Source of the DNA: Vibrio sp. HI00D65 | Lineage (GTDB): Bacteria > Pseudomonadota > Gammaproteobacteria > Enterobacterales > Vibrionaceae | Length of the DNA stretch: 64,000 nt | Direction of reading: 5' to 3' | Assembly (NCBI RefSeq): GCF_001635455.1 | Contig: NZ_LWEH01000005.1 | Coordinates: forward strand, 124,001-188,000 | Part shown: positions 1 through 9,850 of the stretch, in pieces | How the letters are laid out: the number at the start of each line of letters is the position of its first letter | Position numbering within the stretch: position 1 is the stretch's first letter | Made by a program: the position numbers and the translations under genes | The notes under the pieces: generated by a model | Told to the model about the DNA's origin: nothing | The model's database searches: none | Seen by the model: the letters and a program-made list of their open reading frames with translations, nothing else

Positions 1-721
1 TTATGGTTCTGACGATACGGCCTCGGCTATTAACCTCAACCTCTTGATAACCTTTTTGACCATGAAGTATCTCTTCGTAGTATCGCTCAACACCAAGCTT
101 ACCGATGATAGTGGTTGCTTGATAATTCGCTTCTTTGCCTTGTTCTTCTAGTTTTCTTAGGTCGTTGTCATTGATGTGTGCAACATAGCCTAATACATGA
201 GTCAGTACTTCACCATTAGGGTAGAAGCGCTTTAAGCTAGTATCGATTGTCAGTCCGGGAAACAAGTATTGGTGAACAGAGAATTTTGCGATCTCTTTTT
301 CCGTCAGATTCTCCAATATCGCAACGGACTTAAAACGGCGGGTGTTGCGATAGCGCTTTTTAAAACGCATAACTTGCTCCTCACTCAACGGGATGTACTC
401 GTTGAGCTTGATCAGCATCTCGTCTACATCTTTTGTTTGCTCAGGGATCATGGTGAGTGAAAACACCAGTTTGTTTTCAGCCAACAACACACCATTTCTG
501 TCGTAGATTAGCCCTCGCGTAGGGGCGATAGGGAGCACTTTAATTCGGTTCCCGTCAGCGCGGGTCTGGTAGCTATCAAAGTTTTGAACTTGGAGTCGGT
601 ATAGGTTACCGACTAAGACGAGAGTGAAAAGCAGAATACCTATGAATGCGACAATAACACGGTTTCTAAACAGGTTTACTTCATTTTTATGATCGCGCAT
701 TTTTACGCGTTTGTGGTACAT
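1..721 (-). CDS. mrdA: Penicillin-binding protein 2 (peptidoglycan transpeptidase), N-terminal part
   Basis: Partial gene: its 3' part lies beyond the left edge of the window. The visible 240 residues have a basic N-terminus, one membrane anchor (about residues 18-38, rich in V/I/L/F), the APTRGLIYDRNG motif typical of class B penicillin-binding proteins, and the dimerisation region ending in VEVNSRGRIVRT. PBP2 is the inner-membrane transpeptidase for cell elongation, working with RodA. The transpeptidase domain with its SxxK serine is outside the window. I chose the ATG at 719-721 because AGG lies about 12 bases upstream; an internal ATG at 700 has no ribosome binding site. Whether this is the only mrdA in the genome cannot be judged here. 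Confidence 0.9.
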   Translation of the reverse strand, partial: MYHKRVKMRDHKNEVNLFRNRVIVAFIGILLFTLVLVGNLYRLQVQNFDSYQTRADGNRIKVLPIAPTRGLIYDRNGVLLAENKLVFSLTMIPEQTKDVDEMLIKLNEYIPLSEEQVMRFKKRYRNTRRFKSVAILENLTEKEIAKFSVHQYLFPGLTIDTSLKRFYPNGEVLTHVLGYVAHINDNDLRKLEEQGKEANYQATTIIGKLGVERYYEEILHGQKGYQEVEVNSRGRIVRTI

Positions 722-924
722 CAAATCTTAGCCTGTTACATTTAGTTACACTGGTTTAGGCGGACTTTACCATAGCTTCGTAAAGACAATGTCATTTTTT
801 ATGAGCTTCTCAAAGATAACCAGAGTTATATAAATTATGGGGAACGATGTGCTTGGTACATAACCAGCTCGTTACTCAACATTTGTGGTTCGCTAGTATG
901 CGTGCTTGGATGAGTGGGAATAAA

Positions 925-950
925 ATCGGCCCCCATCTTTGGGGGCCGTT
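925..950 (-). terminator. Rho-independent terminator
   Basis: Nine-base-pair stem (CGGCCCCCA at 927-935 with TGGGGGCCG at 940-948) and loop TCTT, followed on the minus strand by a short T-rich run. It lies about 20 bases after the stop codon of the ABC-class ATPase gene. Confidence 0.8.
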
Positions 951-969
951 ATTTGATATTAATTAGAAC

Positions 970-2625
970 TTAGTTCGAAGGCTTGAACTGAGATTTACGC
1001 ATACGGTTAATAGCCGCCATAACATCCAATGTTCTTGGTTTCGCTAAGTCACCATAGTTAGGCATATTTTGGTGCCAATCATTACCAAGAATCGCATTAA
1101 ACTCTTTTGCAGGATTATTCGACCAGCCCGGCATTTGTGCGAACTGGAACCAAGCCCAACCAATCGCGTTGACTTCAGACGTTGATTCAAGTTGCTCTAG
1201 CGCAGACAGGTCGGCAAACTCTTTACCAAAACGCAGGGACTCTTTGCCTTTAGCACTTACTCGGAACTTACCATCAGTAAGGATGTTCATCAGTGATGCA
1301 CGGTTCAATGAACGAGGAACAAACATCTCTAATGGTGTTTCACACTCGTTAATGCGCTGAGTCGGGTGCTGGGCAATTACGTCTTTAGCTTTCTCTGTAA
1401 CATCTACCGCTTGGTAGTCGTGCATTTGGATCACAGTGTCTGCTACGTCAAGATAATCACCAGAGCCCCCCATAACGACGATAGTAGAGATTTTCATTTC
1501 ATCACGCAGCTGGCCAATACGGTCGACAAGAGGAGTAATCGGTTCGTCACCTTTTGAAACCAATGCCTGCATACGCTCATCACGGATCATGAAGTTGGTC
1601 GCTGATGTATCTTCATCAATCAATAAGGTTTGAACACCTGCTTCAATCGACTCTTGTAGCCAAGCCGCTTGAGAAGTAGAGCCCGAAGCGTCTTGCGTAC
1701 TGAAATCAGACGTATCTTTCTTCATTGGAAGATGATTGATGTAGTTTGACAGGTTTAAGCTGTGCACACACCGGCCATCTTCGGCGCGAATCTTCATGGT
1801 ATCAATGGCAGTCACGATACCTTCACGGCCATCACCAGGAATATGGTTGTAGATAGAACGCTCAACCGCATTCAATAATGTCGATTTACCGTGGAAACCA
1901 CCACCAACGATCAATGTAATCCCTTTAGGAATGCCCAAGCCTGTTACGTCGCCTTGATTTGGCGTGTTTAACGTAACGCTCAGTGATTCTGGAGCAGTGA
2001 AAGGAACCGCATCTTTCATTGGAAGGTCACAGTTACCTGCGATACGTGGTAATACACTGCCATTTGCCACAAATGCCGCTAGGTTATGATCATCTAGCTG
2101 TGCACGCAGCGCTTCTTGGTCTTCGATCGTTTCACAGTGCTTGATCATTGCATCGATGTTCAGTTCTCGCTCTAGCGTTGCACGGCGGATAAACTTCGGC
2201 AGGTAGAAGGTGATGATGTTGTTCGCTTTCTTCGCAAGAATGCTACGACCATCAGCAGGTAGGTTAATGCGGAAACGAATTTCGATACCATTTTCTGTAA
2301 ACACGACGGCAGTATTATCGAGTACCGTTTGACCCGTTAATGCAATAGAAACGGTCGCTTCTTGTTTTGCGAACTCAGCAAAGCTACGTGCGATAAAATC
2401 ACGAGCCGCAACTTGGTATTCATAAGACTTTTCTTTCAGCCAATCTAACCCAGTTAACGACCACGCGCGCGTTGCTCGAAAACGAGAGGCTGACGCGTAT
2501 GGGTCTCCTTGAATGTGGTCGATGTGTAATTCGAAATCAGCAAAGTCGTATTGACCTTTAATTTGTTGATATGCACGGTAGTTTTGTTTTTCGAGCTTTT
2601 TAAGCTTTGCAGTCAACTGATCCAT
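970..2625 (-). CDS. ABC-class ATPase domain protein (COG3044 / PF09818 type)
   Basis: 551-residue cytoplasmic protein. A Walker A motif of the form GGGFHGKST sits near residue 240 and a Walker B-like LLIDEDTSATNFM near residue 330. Together with RDERMQAL these mark the predicted ABC-class ATPases found across gamma-proteobacteria, whose function is not established. There are no membrane segments and no LSGGQ of transporter type, so transport is unlikely. It is a single-gene unit with its own terminator at 925-950. The family assignment is recalled from motif and length; no function is claimed. Confidence 0.88.
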   Translation of the reverse strand: MDQLTAKLKKLEKQNYRAYQQIKGQYDFADFELHIDHIQGDPYASASRFRATRAWSLTGLDWLKEKSYEYQVAARDFIARSFAEFAKQEATVSIALTGQTVLDNTAVVFTENGIEIRFRINLPADGRSILAKKANNIITFYLPKFIRRATLERELNIDAMIKHCETIEDQEALRAQLDDHNLAAFVANGSVLPRIAGNCDLPMKDAVPFTAPESLSVTLNTPNQGDVTGLGIPKGITLIVGGGFHGKSTLLNAVERSIYNHIPGDGREGIVTAIDTMKIRAEDGRCVHSLNLSNYINHLPMKKDTSDFSTQDASGSTSQAAWLQESIEAGVQTLLIDEDTSATNFMIRDERMQALVSKGDEPITPLVDRIGQLRDEMKISTIVVMGGSGDYLDVADTVIQMHDYQAVDVTEKAKDVIAQHPTQRINECETPLEMFVPRSLNRASLMNILTDGKFRVSAKGKESLRFGKEFADLSALEQLESTSEVNAIGWAWFQFAQMPGWSNNPAKEFNAILGNDWHQNMPNYGDLAKPRTLDVMAAINRMRKSQFKPSN

Positions 2626-2745
2626 AACGAGGAATGCCTATATAAAGGGGAAGATAAAAACAGAAAGGCGGCGATTATAAAAATCACCATCTATAGAGTA
2701 AAGAGAAACTGAACCTAAAACCAAAACTAACTGCGCTTTTCTGCT

Positions 2746-4653
2746 TTAAGCGTAACGAGTTGTCCCTAAATAGTTTTGATTGACTAAGCTGTGTTCAAAT
2801 TCTTGGCTTGGCATCGGTCTGCCATAAAGGTAACCCTGGCCAACATCACAGCCCTCATCAATAATAAACTGCTCCTGAACTTCTGATTCAATTCCTTCAA
2901 TCATCACTTTCAGATCCAACTTTTTTGCGATCTGGACGATTGAACGGACAATCTCAGAGTCCTCAGTCGAGTCGAGCATCTGGTCGATGAAACTCTTATC
3001 AATCTTGATTGCATCAAATGGGAACTTCTTAAGGTAACTGAATGATGCGTAGCCGGTTCCAAAGTCATCCAGTGACAATGTCACGCCTATGTCATGCAAT
3101 GTTTCAAGTGTGTTCTTTGCCACCACTTCATCTGCAATGAGTCCGCTTTCTGTCACTTCGAGCTCTAAGAAATGAGGTTCAAGGTGATAGGTTTCCAGTA
3201 AATGGACGACTTGCTCAGCAAAGTGCGCGTTCTTGAGCTGCACCGCAGAGACATTAACCGCCATCTTAAAGTCTTCAACGTATTCAGACCATTCTTTGGC
3301 TTTTTCAATCGCATTACGCAGCACAAAACTACCGACTTCAAAAATCAAGCCGTTCTGCTCGGCCATGTGAATCAATGTTTCGTTAGAAATGTCGCCTAAA
3401 ACAGGGTGTCGCCAACGAAGTAGAGCTTCGGCACCCACCCAGCGGTGAGTTAACGGGCACACTTTAGGTTGGAAATAGAGCATCAAGTCATCGTTACGAA
3501 CCGCTTGTAGCAAATAACCTTCGATCTTATTGATATGGCTTTGTTCATCCGTATGAGACTGAGAGTAATACGCAAACTTTTGTCCGGAATCTTTGCATGC
3601 GAGCATAGCTTCAGAGGACTTCTGGAGAATGCTCTCAGCATCATCTTCGCTATTAGTGGTCGCAATGCCGATAAATGCGTGTAGGTGAACTTTATCCTTC
3701 TCAATGTCAAATTCGGAGTGACCAACCTTTACTAGTGTTTGACAGAGCTCTTCGAGACGATGGTGCAAATCCTTGACGCTGAACGCCAACACCAAGTCAA
3801 CAGAAGTAGGGCGTGCTGTTAACACGTCGATGTCAGAAATGCTGTCTATACGTTTTCGGTACTCTACTAAGACTTTGTCTAAAGCGTTATAGCCGTACCT
3901 GGCTTGTATACGCCTGCCATTCGTAAAACCGATATGAATGACGGCGAATGAACAATCAGTGAGTCTACGTTGTGATGACAGTTTGTGATTAAGACGCGAC
4001 TCAAACGCATTGCGATTCAAGAAGCCGGTCCCGAGATCGTGGTTCTTTTGAAAATTGATTTTATGTTCAGCCGCTTTGCGCTTATCAATTTCTTGATTCA
4101 AAGAATAATTCAGACTGGCGAGATCTTTAGTCCGTGTATACACGCGATTTTTTAGGTCGCGATTCATCTGAGCTAACTTTGCATGCTGGAAGAGGGTTTT
4201 AAGCTGAGATTCTATTGAGGTACGAAAGCTCTCAAGTAGTTTGATATAAGTGGGCGTATAGTGATTTTCCTTCGAGTCCAAGATGCAAATGGTTCCGAAG
4301 ATTTCGCCATTTGGCCAAAGGAGGGGAATACCACAATAAGAGACCAAGCCAAGATCAATGTCGGGGTTATTTTCCCATGATGGATCTTTGAGCGCATAGG
4401 GTACGAGTAGGCGCCGTTGCGATTCCATTACTGTTTCACAATAAAGGCCATTACCCAACTCTTCTGAGTCACCTTTATTGTAAGGGTTGTTCTCGCTATG
4501 ACTGGTGGAAAAGACTTCAATGTAATTGGAGTGAACTCGCATAATAAGCGCAGCTGGCACGTGAGCAATTTGAGCTAAGAGATCGACAATCTTTTGCCAA
4601 CCGTGCTCCATATCGTCTGGGATATCTAAATCGAGTGTTTTTATTTTCTTCAT
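2746..4653 (-). CDS. GAF-GGDEF-EAL protein, probable c-di-GMP phosphodiesterase
   Basis: 635 residues from the ATG at 4651-4653, which follows a GGAG ribosome binding site; the frame is open from a TTG at 4668. Order: GAF-like sensor (about 15-165), coiled linker, GGDEF-like domain (about 205-360), EAL domain (about 375-630). The GGDEF signature is replaced by RPTSVDLV, so cyclase activity is probably lost. The EAL domain keeps EALLRW, an NVSA motif, the DDFGTGYAS loop, KIDKSFI and EGIES, the residues needed for metal binding and catalysis. Predicted role: hydrolysis of c-di-GMP under control of the GAF input. A perfect matS motif (3072-3084) lies inside the EAL-coding part. Confidence 0.9.
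   Translation of the reverse strand: MKKIKTLDLDIPDDMEHGWQKIVDLLAQIAHVPAALIMRVHSNYIEVFSTSHSENNPYNKGDSEELGNGLYCETVMESQRRLLVPYALKDPSWENNPDIDLGLVSYCGIPLLWPNGEIFGTICILDSKENHYTPTYIKLLESFRTSIESQLKTLFQHAKLAQMNRDLKNRVYTRTKDLASLNYSLNQEIDKRKAAEHKINFQKNHDLGTGFLNRNAFESRLNHKLSSQRRLTDCSFAVIHIGFTNGRRIQARYGYNALDKVLVEYRKRIDSISDIDVLTARPTSVDLVLAFSVKDLHHRLEELCQTLVKVGHSEFDIEKDKVHLHAFIGIATTNSEDDAESILQKSSEAMLACKDSGQKFAYYSQSHTDEQSHINKIEGYLLQAVRNDDLMLYFQPKVCPLTHRWVGAEALLRWRHPVLGDISNETLIHMAEQNGLIFEVGSFVLRNAIEKAKEWSEYVEDFKMAVNVSAVQLKNAHFAEQVVHLLETYHLEPHFLELEVTESGLIADEVVAKNTLETLHDIGVTLSLDDFGTGYASFSYLKKFPFDAIKIDKSFIDQMLDSTEDSEIVRSIVQIAKKLDLKVMIEGIESEVQEQFIIDEGCDVGQGYLYGRPMPSQEFEHSLVNQNYLGTTRYA
3072..3084. other. matS site (MatP binding motif)
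   Basis: GTGACAATGTCAC is a perfect match to the palindromic matS consensus GTGACRNYGTCAC. It lies inside the EAL gene. It is one of five perfect copies in the window, all outside the prophage. Confidence 0.85.
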
Positions 4654-4832
4654 ATGACTCCGAGTCAATTATGCTGAATGCATCAACACATCCTGTGTTA
4701 ATTATGATGAACCAAATAAAACTGTGAATCTTACTTTAATAAAGTATAAGAAATGTTGCACATAAAAACCTCGGCAATTTTGCAGAGGTTTTCAAATATG
4801 AATATGGGTCTCAGTAATGAGAAAAATTTCGA

Positions 4833-6032
4833 CTAAGGTTTTAATTTTATAAAGTCTGCACTATTCAACTTCTTAGTGTAGTCGACTGATGGTTGTGCAA
4901 AACCGTTTAGCTGCAAGAATTCATCTTTAAATCCTTGGTAATCACCTAGGGTTTGGAAGTTGTTTTCATCCATATTATTAAGCAACTCTGTCACATGAGC
5001 CTGCGTCTCTGGGTCTAGTTCCCAGTCGTCCATTCGTATCAACCGCTCACCATCAAGCGGAACTTTAGATTGACCATACAGCTTAGTGCTAAACAGGCGC
5101 TGCATTTGTTCGATACAGCCTTCATGCGTCTGTTTTTCTTTCATCACTTTGTACAACGCAAGCAGGTAGGGGCTTAAGCCTGGGATAAATACACTCGCTT
5201 TGGTCACCAATGCCTTACATACCGTCGCATAAGCATTGCCGCCAAAATTGGCTAATTCAAGGTTAAGCGCATGACTGGTTTGATGAAGGTCGATTTTTGC
5301 ACGACCTAGTGTACCATCGAGATAAATTGGGTGTGTCACTTCAGGACCAACGTAAGAAAAGGCAATAGTTTTACAACCGGTAGCGATAGATTCGGCATTG
5401 ATGAGTTCATCTATCCAGGTTTCCCAATCTTCGCCACCCATAACTTTGAGAGTACTTTCTGCTTCCTCTGCAGTTGCGGCTTGGAGGGTATTGGTAACCC
5501 AACTATCATGTTCAAGCGAGATGGTCGCGCCGGTAACGCTTTCGTCAATAGGTTTGATAGCTGAACGCCAAAACTCATCGGAATCAGGTTTAGGGCGAAG
5601 ACCAGCAGCCAAGCTATAAATAACCAGATCAACTTCACCTTCGAAGTAAGTTTCTATCGCTTCAACAACTTGAGCGCGTGTTTCTTTAGAGAAGGCATCA
5701 CCTACGATATTAATAGCTGTGCGCTGTTCGCGTTCCGCTTCTTTTTTGAAGTAGATGTTGTTGTACCAGCCGGCACTTCCAAGGGATTTCTCTTTGGGAC
5801 CACGTTCAAATGAAACGCCAATGGTGTCGGCTTGTGCACCGCCAAAGGTTAGGGCTATGCGAGCCGCAAGGCCGAAGCCTGAAGAAGCGCCGATGATTAA
5901 AACTCGCTTAGGGCCATCTTTGATTTGCCGCGCACTCTTAACGAATTTTATTTGTTGCTTAACGGCTTCTTGACAGCCAAGAGGGTGAGCGCTTTTGGCT
6001 ACCACACCCGTGATAACAGGTTCGATCAGCAT
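4833..6032 (-). CDS. fabV: Enoyl-ACP reductase FabV (trans-2-enoyl-CoA reductase family)
   Basis: 399 residues, the family length. It has an N-terminal NAD-binding Rossmann segment (VLIIGASSGFGLAARIA, about residues 45-60), the YSLAAGLRPKP region, and the FabV-specific Y-x8-K catalytic pair in YLDGTLGRAK. It catalyses the NADH-dependent last reduction of the fatty-acid elongation cycle and is the triclosan-resistant isoform first described in Vibrio cholerae. It is monocistronic: TesA lies upstream on the same strand, about 80 bases away, and the EAL gene lies downstream. The pairing with thioesterase TesA is a fatty-acid context, but there is no direct evidence of an operon. Confidence 0.96.
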   Translation of the reverse strand: MLIEPVITGVVAKSAHPLGCQEAVKQQIKFVKSARQIKDGPKRVLIIGASSGFGLAARIALTFGGAQADTIGVSFERGPKEKSLGSAGWYNNIYFKKEAEREQRTAINIVGDAFSKETRAQVVEAIETYFEGEVDLVIYSLAAGLRPKPDSDEFWRSAIKPIDESVTGATISLEHDSWVTNTLQAATAEEAESTLKVMGGEDWETWIDELINAESIATGCKTIAFSYVGPEVTHPIYLDGTLGRAKIDLHQTSHALNLELANFGGNAYATVCKALVTKASVFIPGLSPYLLALYKVMKEKQTHEGCIEQMQRLFSTKLYGQSKVPLDGERLIRMDDWELDPETQAHVTELLNNMDENNFQTLGDYQGFKDEFLQLNGFAQPSVDYTKKLNSADFIKLKP

Positions 6033-6113
6033 AAATAACCTTACAGTTAACGGTGATATGCACTCAGGCTAACGTAAAGCTGTGTAAAATTTATTGAGCT
6101 AGACCATTAAAAC

Positions 6114-6737
6114 TTAAAGATACTGATATAATTCTTCGGCGACAAATTCAGCAATCCAAGGCTGAGCTTCCGGTTTTGGGTGTAGCCCATCGTTCATCAT
6201 CCACTCAGGTTTTAGAATGATGTGCTCTAGGAAAAACGGCAACAGCGGCACATTTTGTTGATCAGCCAAAGCTGCAAATACGTATTCAAACTGCTGGTTA
6301 TAACGCTTGCCGTAATTAGGCGGAATTTTAATTTGCATCATGATTGGTTTAGCACCAGCATCCTTAACTTGTTTGATGATTTGATCCAAGTTTGAAGACA
6401 TCAGCTTAGGTGGGAAGCCTCGAAGACCGTCGTTCGCACCCAGTTCGATGAGAACAGTATCTGGAGCATGGTCTTCAAGCAGCTTTGGCAAACGAGCTAA
6501 ACCGTTACCCGTTGTATCACCAGAAATGCTGCCGTTGACCACGATCACCGCTTTGTCGTGTTTCGCTAAAGCATCTGGTAACAAACTTGGCCAACTCTGT
6601 TTGATATCCATGTTGTAACCAGCACTTAAGCTGTCGCCAAGTATAAGTAACTTAGACTCTTGGCTTGGCGCTGAGTCTTGAGCCAGTGAAGCGCTAGAAA
6701 ATAATACAAAGAACAAAAAGGAAATTAGTCGAGTCAT
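6114..6737 (-). CDS. tesA: Periplasmic acyl-CoA thioesterase I / lysophospholipase L1
   Basis: 207 residues from the ATG at 6735-6737. A signal peptide (MTRLISFLFFVLFSSASLAQ) is followed by the SGNH-hydrolase blocks: GDSLSAGY (nucleophile Ser), the NGSISGDT block, GANDGLRG and the C-terminal DGLHP with Asp/His. It hydrolyses acyl-CoA, acyl-ACP model substrates and lysophospholipids in the periplasm. The reading frame extends upstream to 6773, but that would bury the signal peptide. Its start codon overlaps that of the divergent ybbA by two bases, so its promoter must lie inside ybbA. Confidence 0.95.
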   Translation of the reverse strand: MTRLISFLFFVLFSSASLAQDSAPSQESKLLILGDSLSAGYNMDIKQSWPSLLPDALAKHDKAVIVVNGSISGDTTGNGLARLPKLLEDHAPDTVLIELGANDGLRGFPPKLMSSNLDQIIKQVKDAGAKPIMMQIKIPPNYGKRYNQQFEYVFAALADQQNVPLLPFFLEHIILKPEWMMNDGLHPKPEAQPWIAEFVAEELYQYL

Positions 6738-7410
6738 GCATACATCCATCATTAAAGCAGAAGCTGTTTCCAAGACAGTGTCTACTAATCAAGAACATTT
6801 AACAATCCTAGAGCATGTCGATATTGATATTCGTGAAGGTGAAACAGTCGCGATTGTCGGCACGTCGGGAGCAGGCAAATCGACCTTGATGACATTACTT
6901 GCGGGGCTTGATGTTCCAACAAAAGGCGAAATTCATCTGCTAGGGCAACCGTTATCACAGCTTGATGATGAAGCGAGAGCGAAAATCCGAAGTGAATCGG
7001 TAGGGTTTGTTTTTCAGAGCTTTCTTTTGATTCCTAGTTTGTCTGCACTACAAAACGTAACCCTTCCGTGTCTGCTGAAAGGCGAAGATGAAGATATAGA
7101 ACGTGCAACAGCTTTGCTCGAATCGGTTGGCCTCAAGGACAGGCTTGATCACTTGCCATCTCAACTATCGGGCGGCGAGCAACAACGTGTGGCATTAGCT
7201 CGTGCATTTATGATTAAGCCAAAGATTCTATTTGCTGATGAACCAACGGGGAACTTAGACCAACAAACCGCAGCAAAAATCGTCGAACTACTGTTCGAGC
7301 TGAACTCCTCTCACGGCACCACACTGGTGTTGGTGACACACGATCCTAAGTTAGCACAACGCTGTCAACGAACGCTTAAGATGCATGTCGGACAGATAGA
7401 GGAAGTCTAA
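6736..7410 (+). CDS. ybbA: ABC transporter ATP-binding protein YbbA
   Basis: 224 residues with Walker A GTSGAGKST (about 36-44), Q-loop FVFQSFLL, signature LSGGEQQRVALARA, Walker B ILFADEPTG and the switch His in LVTHD. This is a MacB/LolD-like ATPase for the permease YbbP, encoded one base downstream. The E. coli tesA-ybbA-ybbP arrangement is preserved. The transported substrate is not established; the family acts in extracting lipids or exporting amphipathic molecules at the inner membrane. The ATG at 6736 lies inside the tesA start codon, so its ribosome binding site (AAGGA, about 13 bases upstream) is inside tesA. Confidence 0.95.
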   Translation: MHTSIIKAEAVSKTVSTNQEHLTILEHVDIDIREGETVAIVGTSGAGKSTLMTLLAGLDVPTKGEIHLLGQPLSQLDDEARAKIRSESVGFVFQSFLLIPSLSALQNVTLPCLLKGEDEDIERATALLESVGLKDRLDHLPSQLSGGEQQRVALARAFMIKPKILFADEPTGNLDQQTAAKIVELLFELNSSHGTTLVLVTHDPKLAQRCQRTLKMHVGQIEEV

Positions 7411-7411
7411 A

Positions 7412-9850
7412 TTGAATTCATCAAACGGACTGAACAAACGCCTGTTTTCATGGAGTATTGAAGAGATTCGACATGGTCAACTATGGCCGGTATCGATCGC
7501 TTTAACACTGATCATTGCCTGTGTTTTCGCGCTATCAGCATTGGCTGAGCGCATGGAGCAGGTCATCGTAAAACAGGGGAAAGATGCACTCACTGCTGAC
7601 AGCGTGTTCATCTCAGCAAACCCAATTCCACAACCATTACTAGACATCACTCAATTAAAGCAACTAGAAAGCTCTCAGTTAACCCGTTTCTCAACCATGG
7701 CATTTAGCGACAACGCGATGCAGTTAGTGACAGTTAAAGCGGTAGAGAGTAACTATCCATTACGCGGGGAGATGGTACTAGAAGGTGCAGACAATGCATC
7801 GAGCAATCACGTTGAGCCCGGTGAACTTTGGCTGGACGAACGTATTTTCACACAGTTGGAAGTTGAAATAGGTGACAGTGTCACTATTGGGGATGCTGAC
7901 CTAACCATTACCGGGCGAATCTCTCAAGAACCGGGGCTTAGCTTTAACCCATTCCAACAGATGCCTGCGGTACTGATACATAATGATGACATTGACGCGA
8001 CAGGAGCTATTCAACCGGGAAGCCGTGTAAGTTTCAGACTGTTCTTAAACGGTGATGATGCAAAACTAAAAGCAGCTCAAGACAGTATCGAATTAACTCC
8101 GAGTGATCGTTGGCGTACACAAGATTCAGCAAGCCGCACTAATGATATGTTTGAAAGAACCACTCAATACTTATCACTAACGGTCGCGATTGTCGTGATT
8201 ATGGCAGCGACTACCCTTGTATTGACGTGCCAACATTATGTAGCGAGCCGTCGAAAGACCATCGCTATGTTAAAAAGCTTAGGCGCAAGTAAACAGTGGA
8301 TCATTAAGTGGCTATCAGTACAAGTCTCACTACTGGTCGTTATTGGCGCCGTTCTTGGTATCGCGATCGGGATCGGACTCGAGTTTCTTCTCCGTATTCC
8401 GCTTGGTGACTTATTGCCTTCACCGCTTCCTAGCTATGGTATCGAACCTGCCATTCTTGCCATCGTATCGAGTATTCTAATTGGTATACCAGCGCTTGGC
8501 ATTCCATTGCTTGGATTAGTCAATACATCGGCGATAAGTGTTATTCAATCAAATCACAAAGCACAAAATAGCTATAAGAAGTTCGCGCTGTTGTTAGTGC
8601 CTATCATCCCAATGATATTGATGTATGGTGACAATCTGTTGGTGTGGATTGTTCTTGCAGGAATCGTTGGCTTGTTTTTGATCCTCGCTGTGGTGAGCAC
8701 TGTTGTGTTGCGACTGTTTAGTAAGTTGCCAACATCGACCTCCATGCGTTTGGCTATTAGCCGCATCAATCGCACACCGCTTGCGACGGGCATTCAATTT
8801 GGCTCTCTGGCACTATCATTGATGCTGTTATCTATCATCTGGTTGGTAAGAAGTGATCTGTTGTCAGATTGGCAACAAACCTTGCCCGAGGATGCGCCGA
8901 ATGCATTTGCGCTTAACATAGCCAGTTATGAGAAAGACAGTTACCTTGCAACCATCGATGAAAACCAAGTTGAACGCACTCAAGCATTCCCAATCATTCG
9001 TGGACGACTGACGACGATCAATGGTGTCGAAGCCTCTGAATACACTGACACTTCAGAAGGTACAGATGCCCTAAGCCGTGAAATCAACTTCACTTGGGGC
9101 GAATCGCTACCAGAATATAATGAAATACTTGAAGGCAGCTGGACGCAAGAACAAGGTGTGTCAGTTGAATCTGCTGTTGCAGACCAGTTAGGTTTGAACA
9201 TTGGCGACGAGCTTGTTTTTACCATCAACAGTCAAAATGTAGCAGCTAAAGTCAATAGTATTCGAAAAGTAGAATGGCGTGAAATGAAACCAAACTTTTA
9301 CTTCATTTTCGCCCCTGACGTACTGAGTTCAATACCTTCTACTTGGCTGGTTAGTTTTAGGCTAGAAGATCAACACAATTCCATGCTCAATGAACTCTCT
9401 CGGAACCATCCAACCGTGAGTTTGATGGATATCAGGGTGATGGGCAGCAAGATCCAAGAGCTACTCAAACAGATTGTTTGGTCTATTACCGTGCTGGCCG
9501 CGCTTGGTGTTGTCGCTGGACTGTTGCTTATTTTCACGCTGTTACGTCTTAGCTTATCTCAAAGACAACAAGAGATACGTTTGTATCGTACGTTAGGGGC
9601 AAGCAAGAAACGTATTCTCAACACCATATGGTGTGAATATGGATTAATGGCATTGGTTGCGGGCTCAATAGCAGCACTCGGTTCAGAAATGAGTGTTGCC
9701 GGTGTGATGAATTTTGGATTTGAGTTAGAACCGTCACTGCATCCAATGTTGTGGGTTGCTTTACCTGTACTCACTTTCACAACCCTAGCAGCTGTAGTTA
9801 ACAGCTTAATCAAGCGTCTATTGGCACCTGTAAATAAGGATTTTGGATAG
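7412..9850 (+). CDS. ybbP: ABC transporter permease YbbP
   Basis: 812 residues, starting at TTG 7412 after a GAGG motif that overlaps the end of ybbA. It has a membrane segment near residues 26-44, a large periplasmic MacB-like domain (about 50-250), a block of three to four FtsX-type helices (about 255-380), further helices around 390-425 and 455-480, a second periplasmic domain, and a C-terminal FtsX block (about 690-800) carrying RTLGASKKRI. The duplicated FtsX architecture matches YbbP. A perfect matS motif (7872-7884) lies in the first periplasmic domain coding sequence. Confidence 0.94.
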   Translation: MNSSNGLNKRLFSWSIEEIRHGQLWPVSIALTLIIACVFALSALAERMEQVIVKQGKDALTADSVFISANPIPQPLLDITQLKQLESSQLTRFSTMAFSDNAMQLVTVKAVESNYPLRGEMVLEGADNASSNHVEPGELWLDERIFTQLEVEIGDSVTIGDADLTITGRISQEPGLSFNPFQQMPAVLIHNDDIDATGAIQPGSRVSFRLFLNGDDAKLKAAQDSIELTPSDRWRTQDSASRTNDMFERTTQYLSLTVAIVVIMAATTLVLTCQHYVASRRKTIAMLKSLGASKQWIIKWLSVQVSLLVVIGAVLGIAIGIGLEFLLRIPLGDLLPSPLPSYGIEPAILAIVSSILIGIPALGIPLLGLVNTSAISVIQSNHKAQNSYKKFALLLVPIIPMILMYGDNLLVWIVLAGIVGLFLILAVVSTVVLRLFSKLPTSTSMRLAISRINRTPLATGIQFGSLALSLMLLSIIWLVRSDLLSDWQQTLPEDAPNAFALNIASYEKDSYLATIDENQVERTQAFPIIRGRLTTINGVEASEYTDTSEGTDALSREINFTWGESLPEYNEILEGSWTQEQGVSVESAVADQLGLNIGDELVFTINSQNVAAKVNSIRKVEWREMKPNFYFIFAPDVLSSIPSTWLVSFRLEDQHNSMLNELSRNHPTVSLMDIRVMGSKIQELLKQIVWSITVLAALGVVAGLLLIFTLLRLSLSQRQQEIRLYRTLGASKKRILNTIWCEYGLMALVAGSIAALGSEMSVAGVMNFGFELEPSLHPMLWVALPVLTFTTLAAVVNSLIKRLLAPVNKDFG
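7872..7884. other. matS site (MatP binding motif)
   Basis: GTGACAGTGTCAC, a perfect matS match inside ybbP and 4.8 kb from the previous one. Confidence 0.85.
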
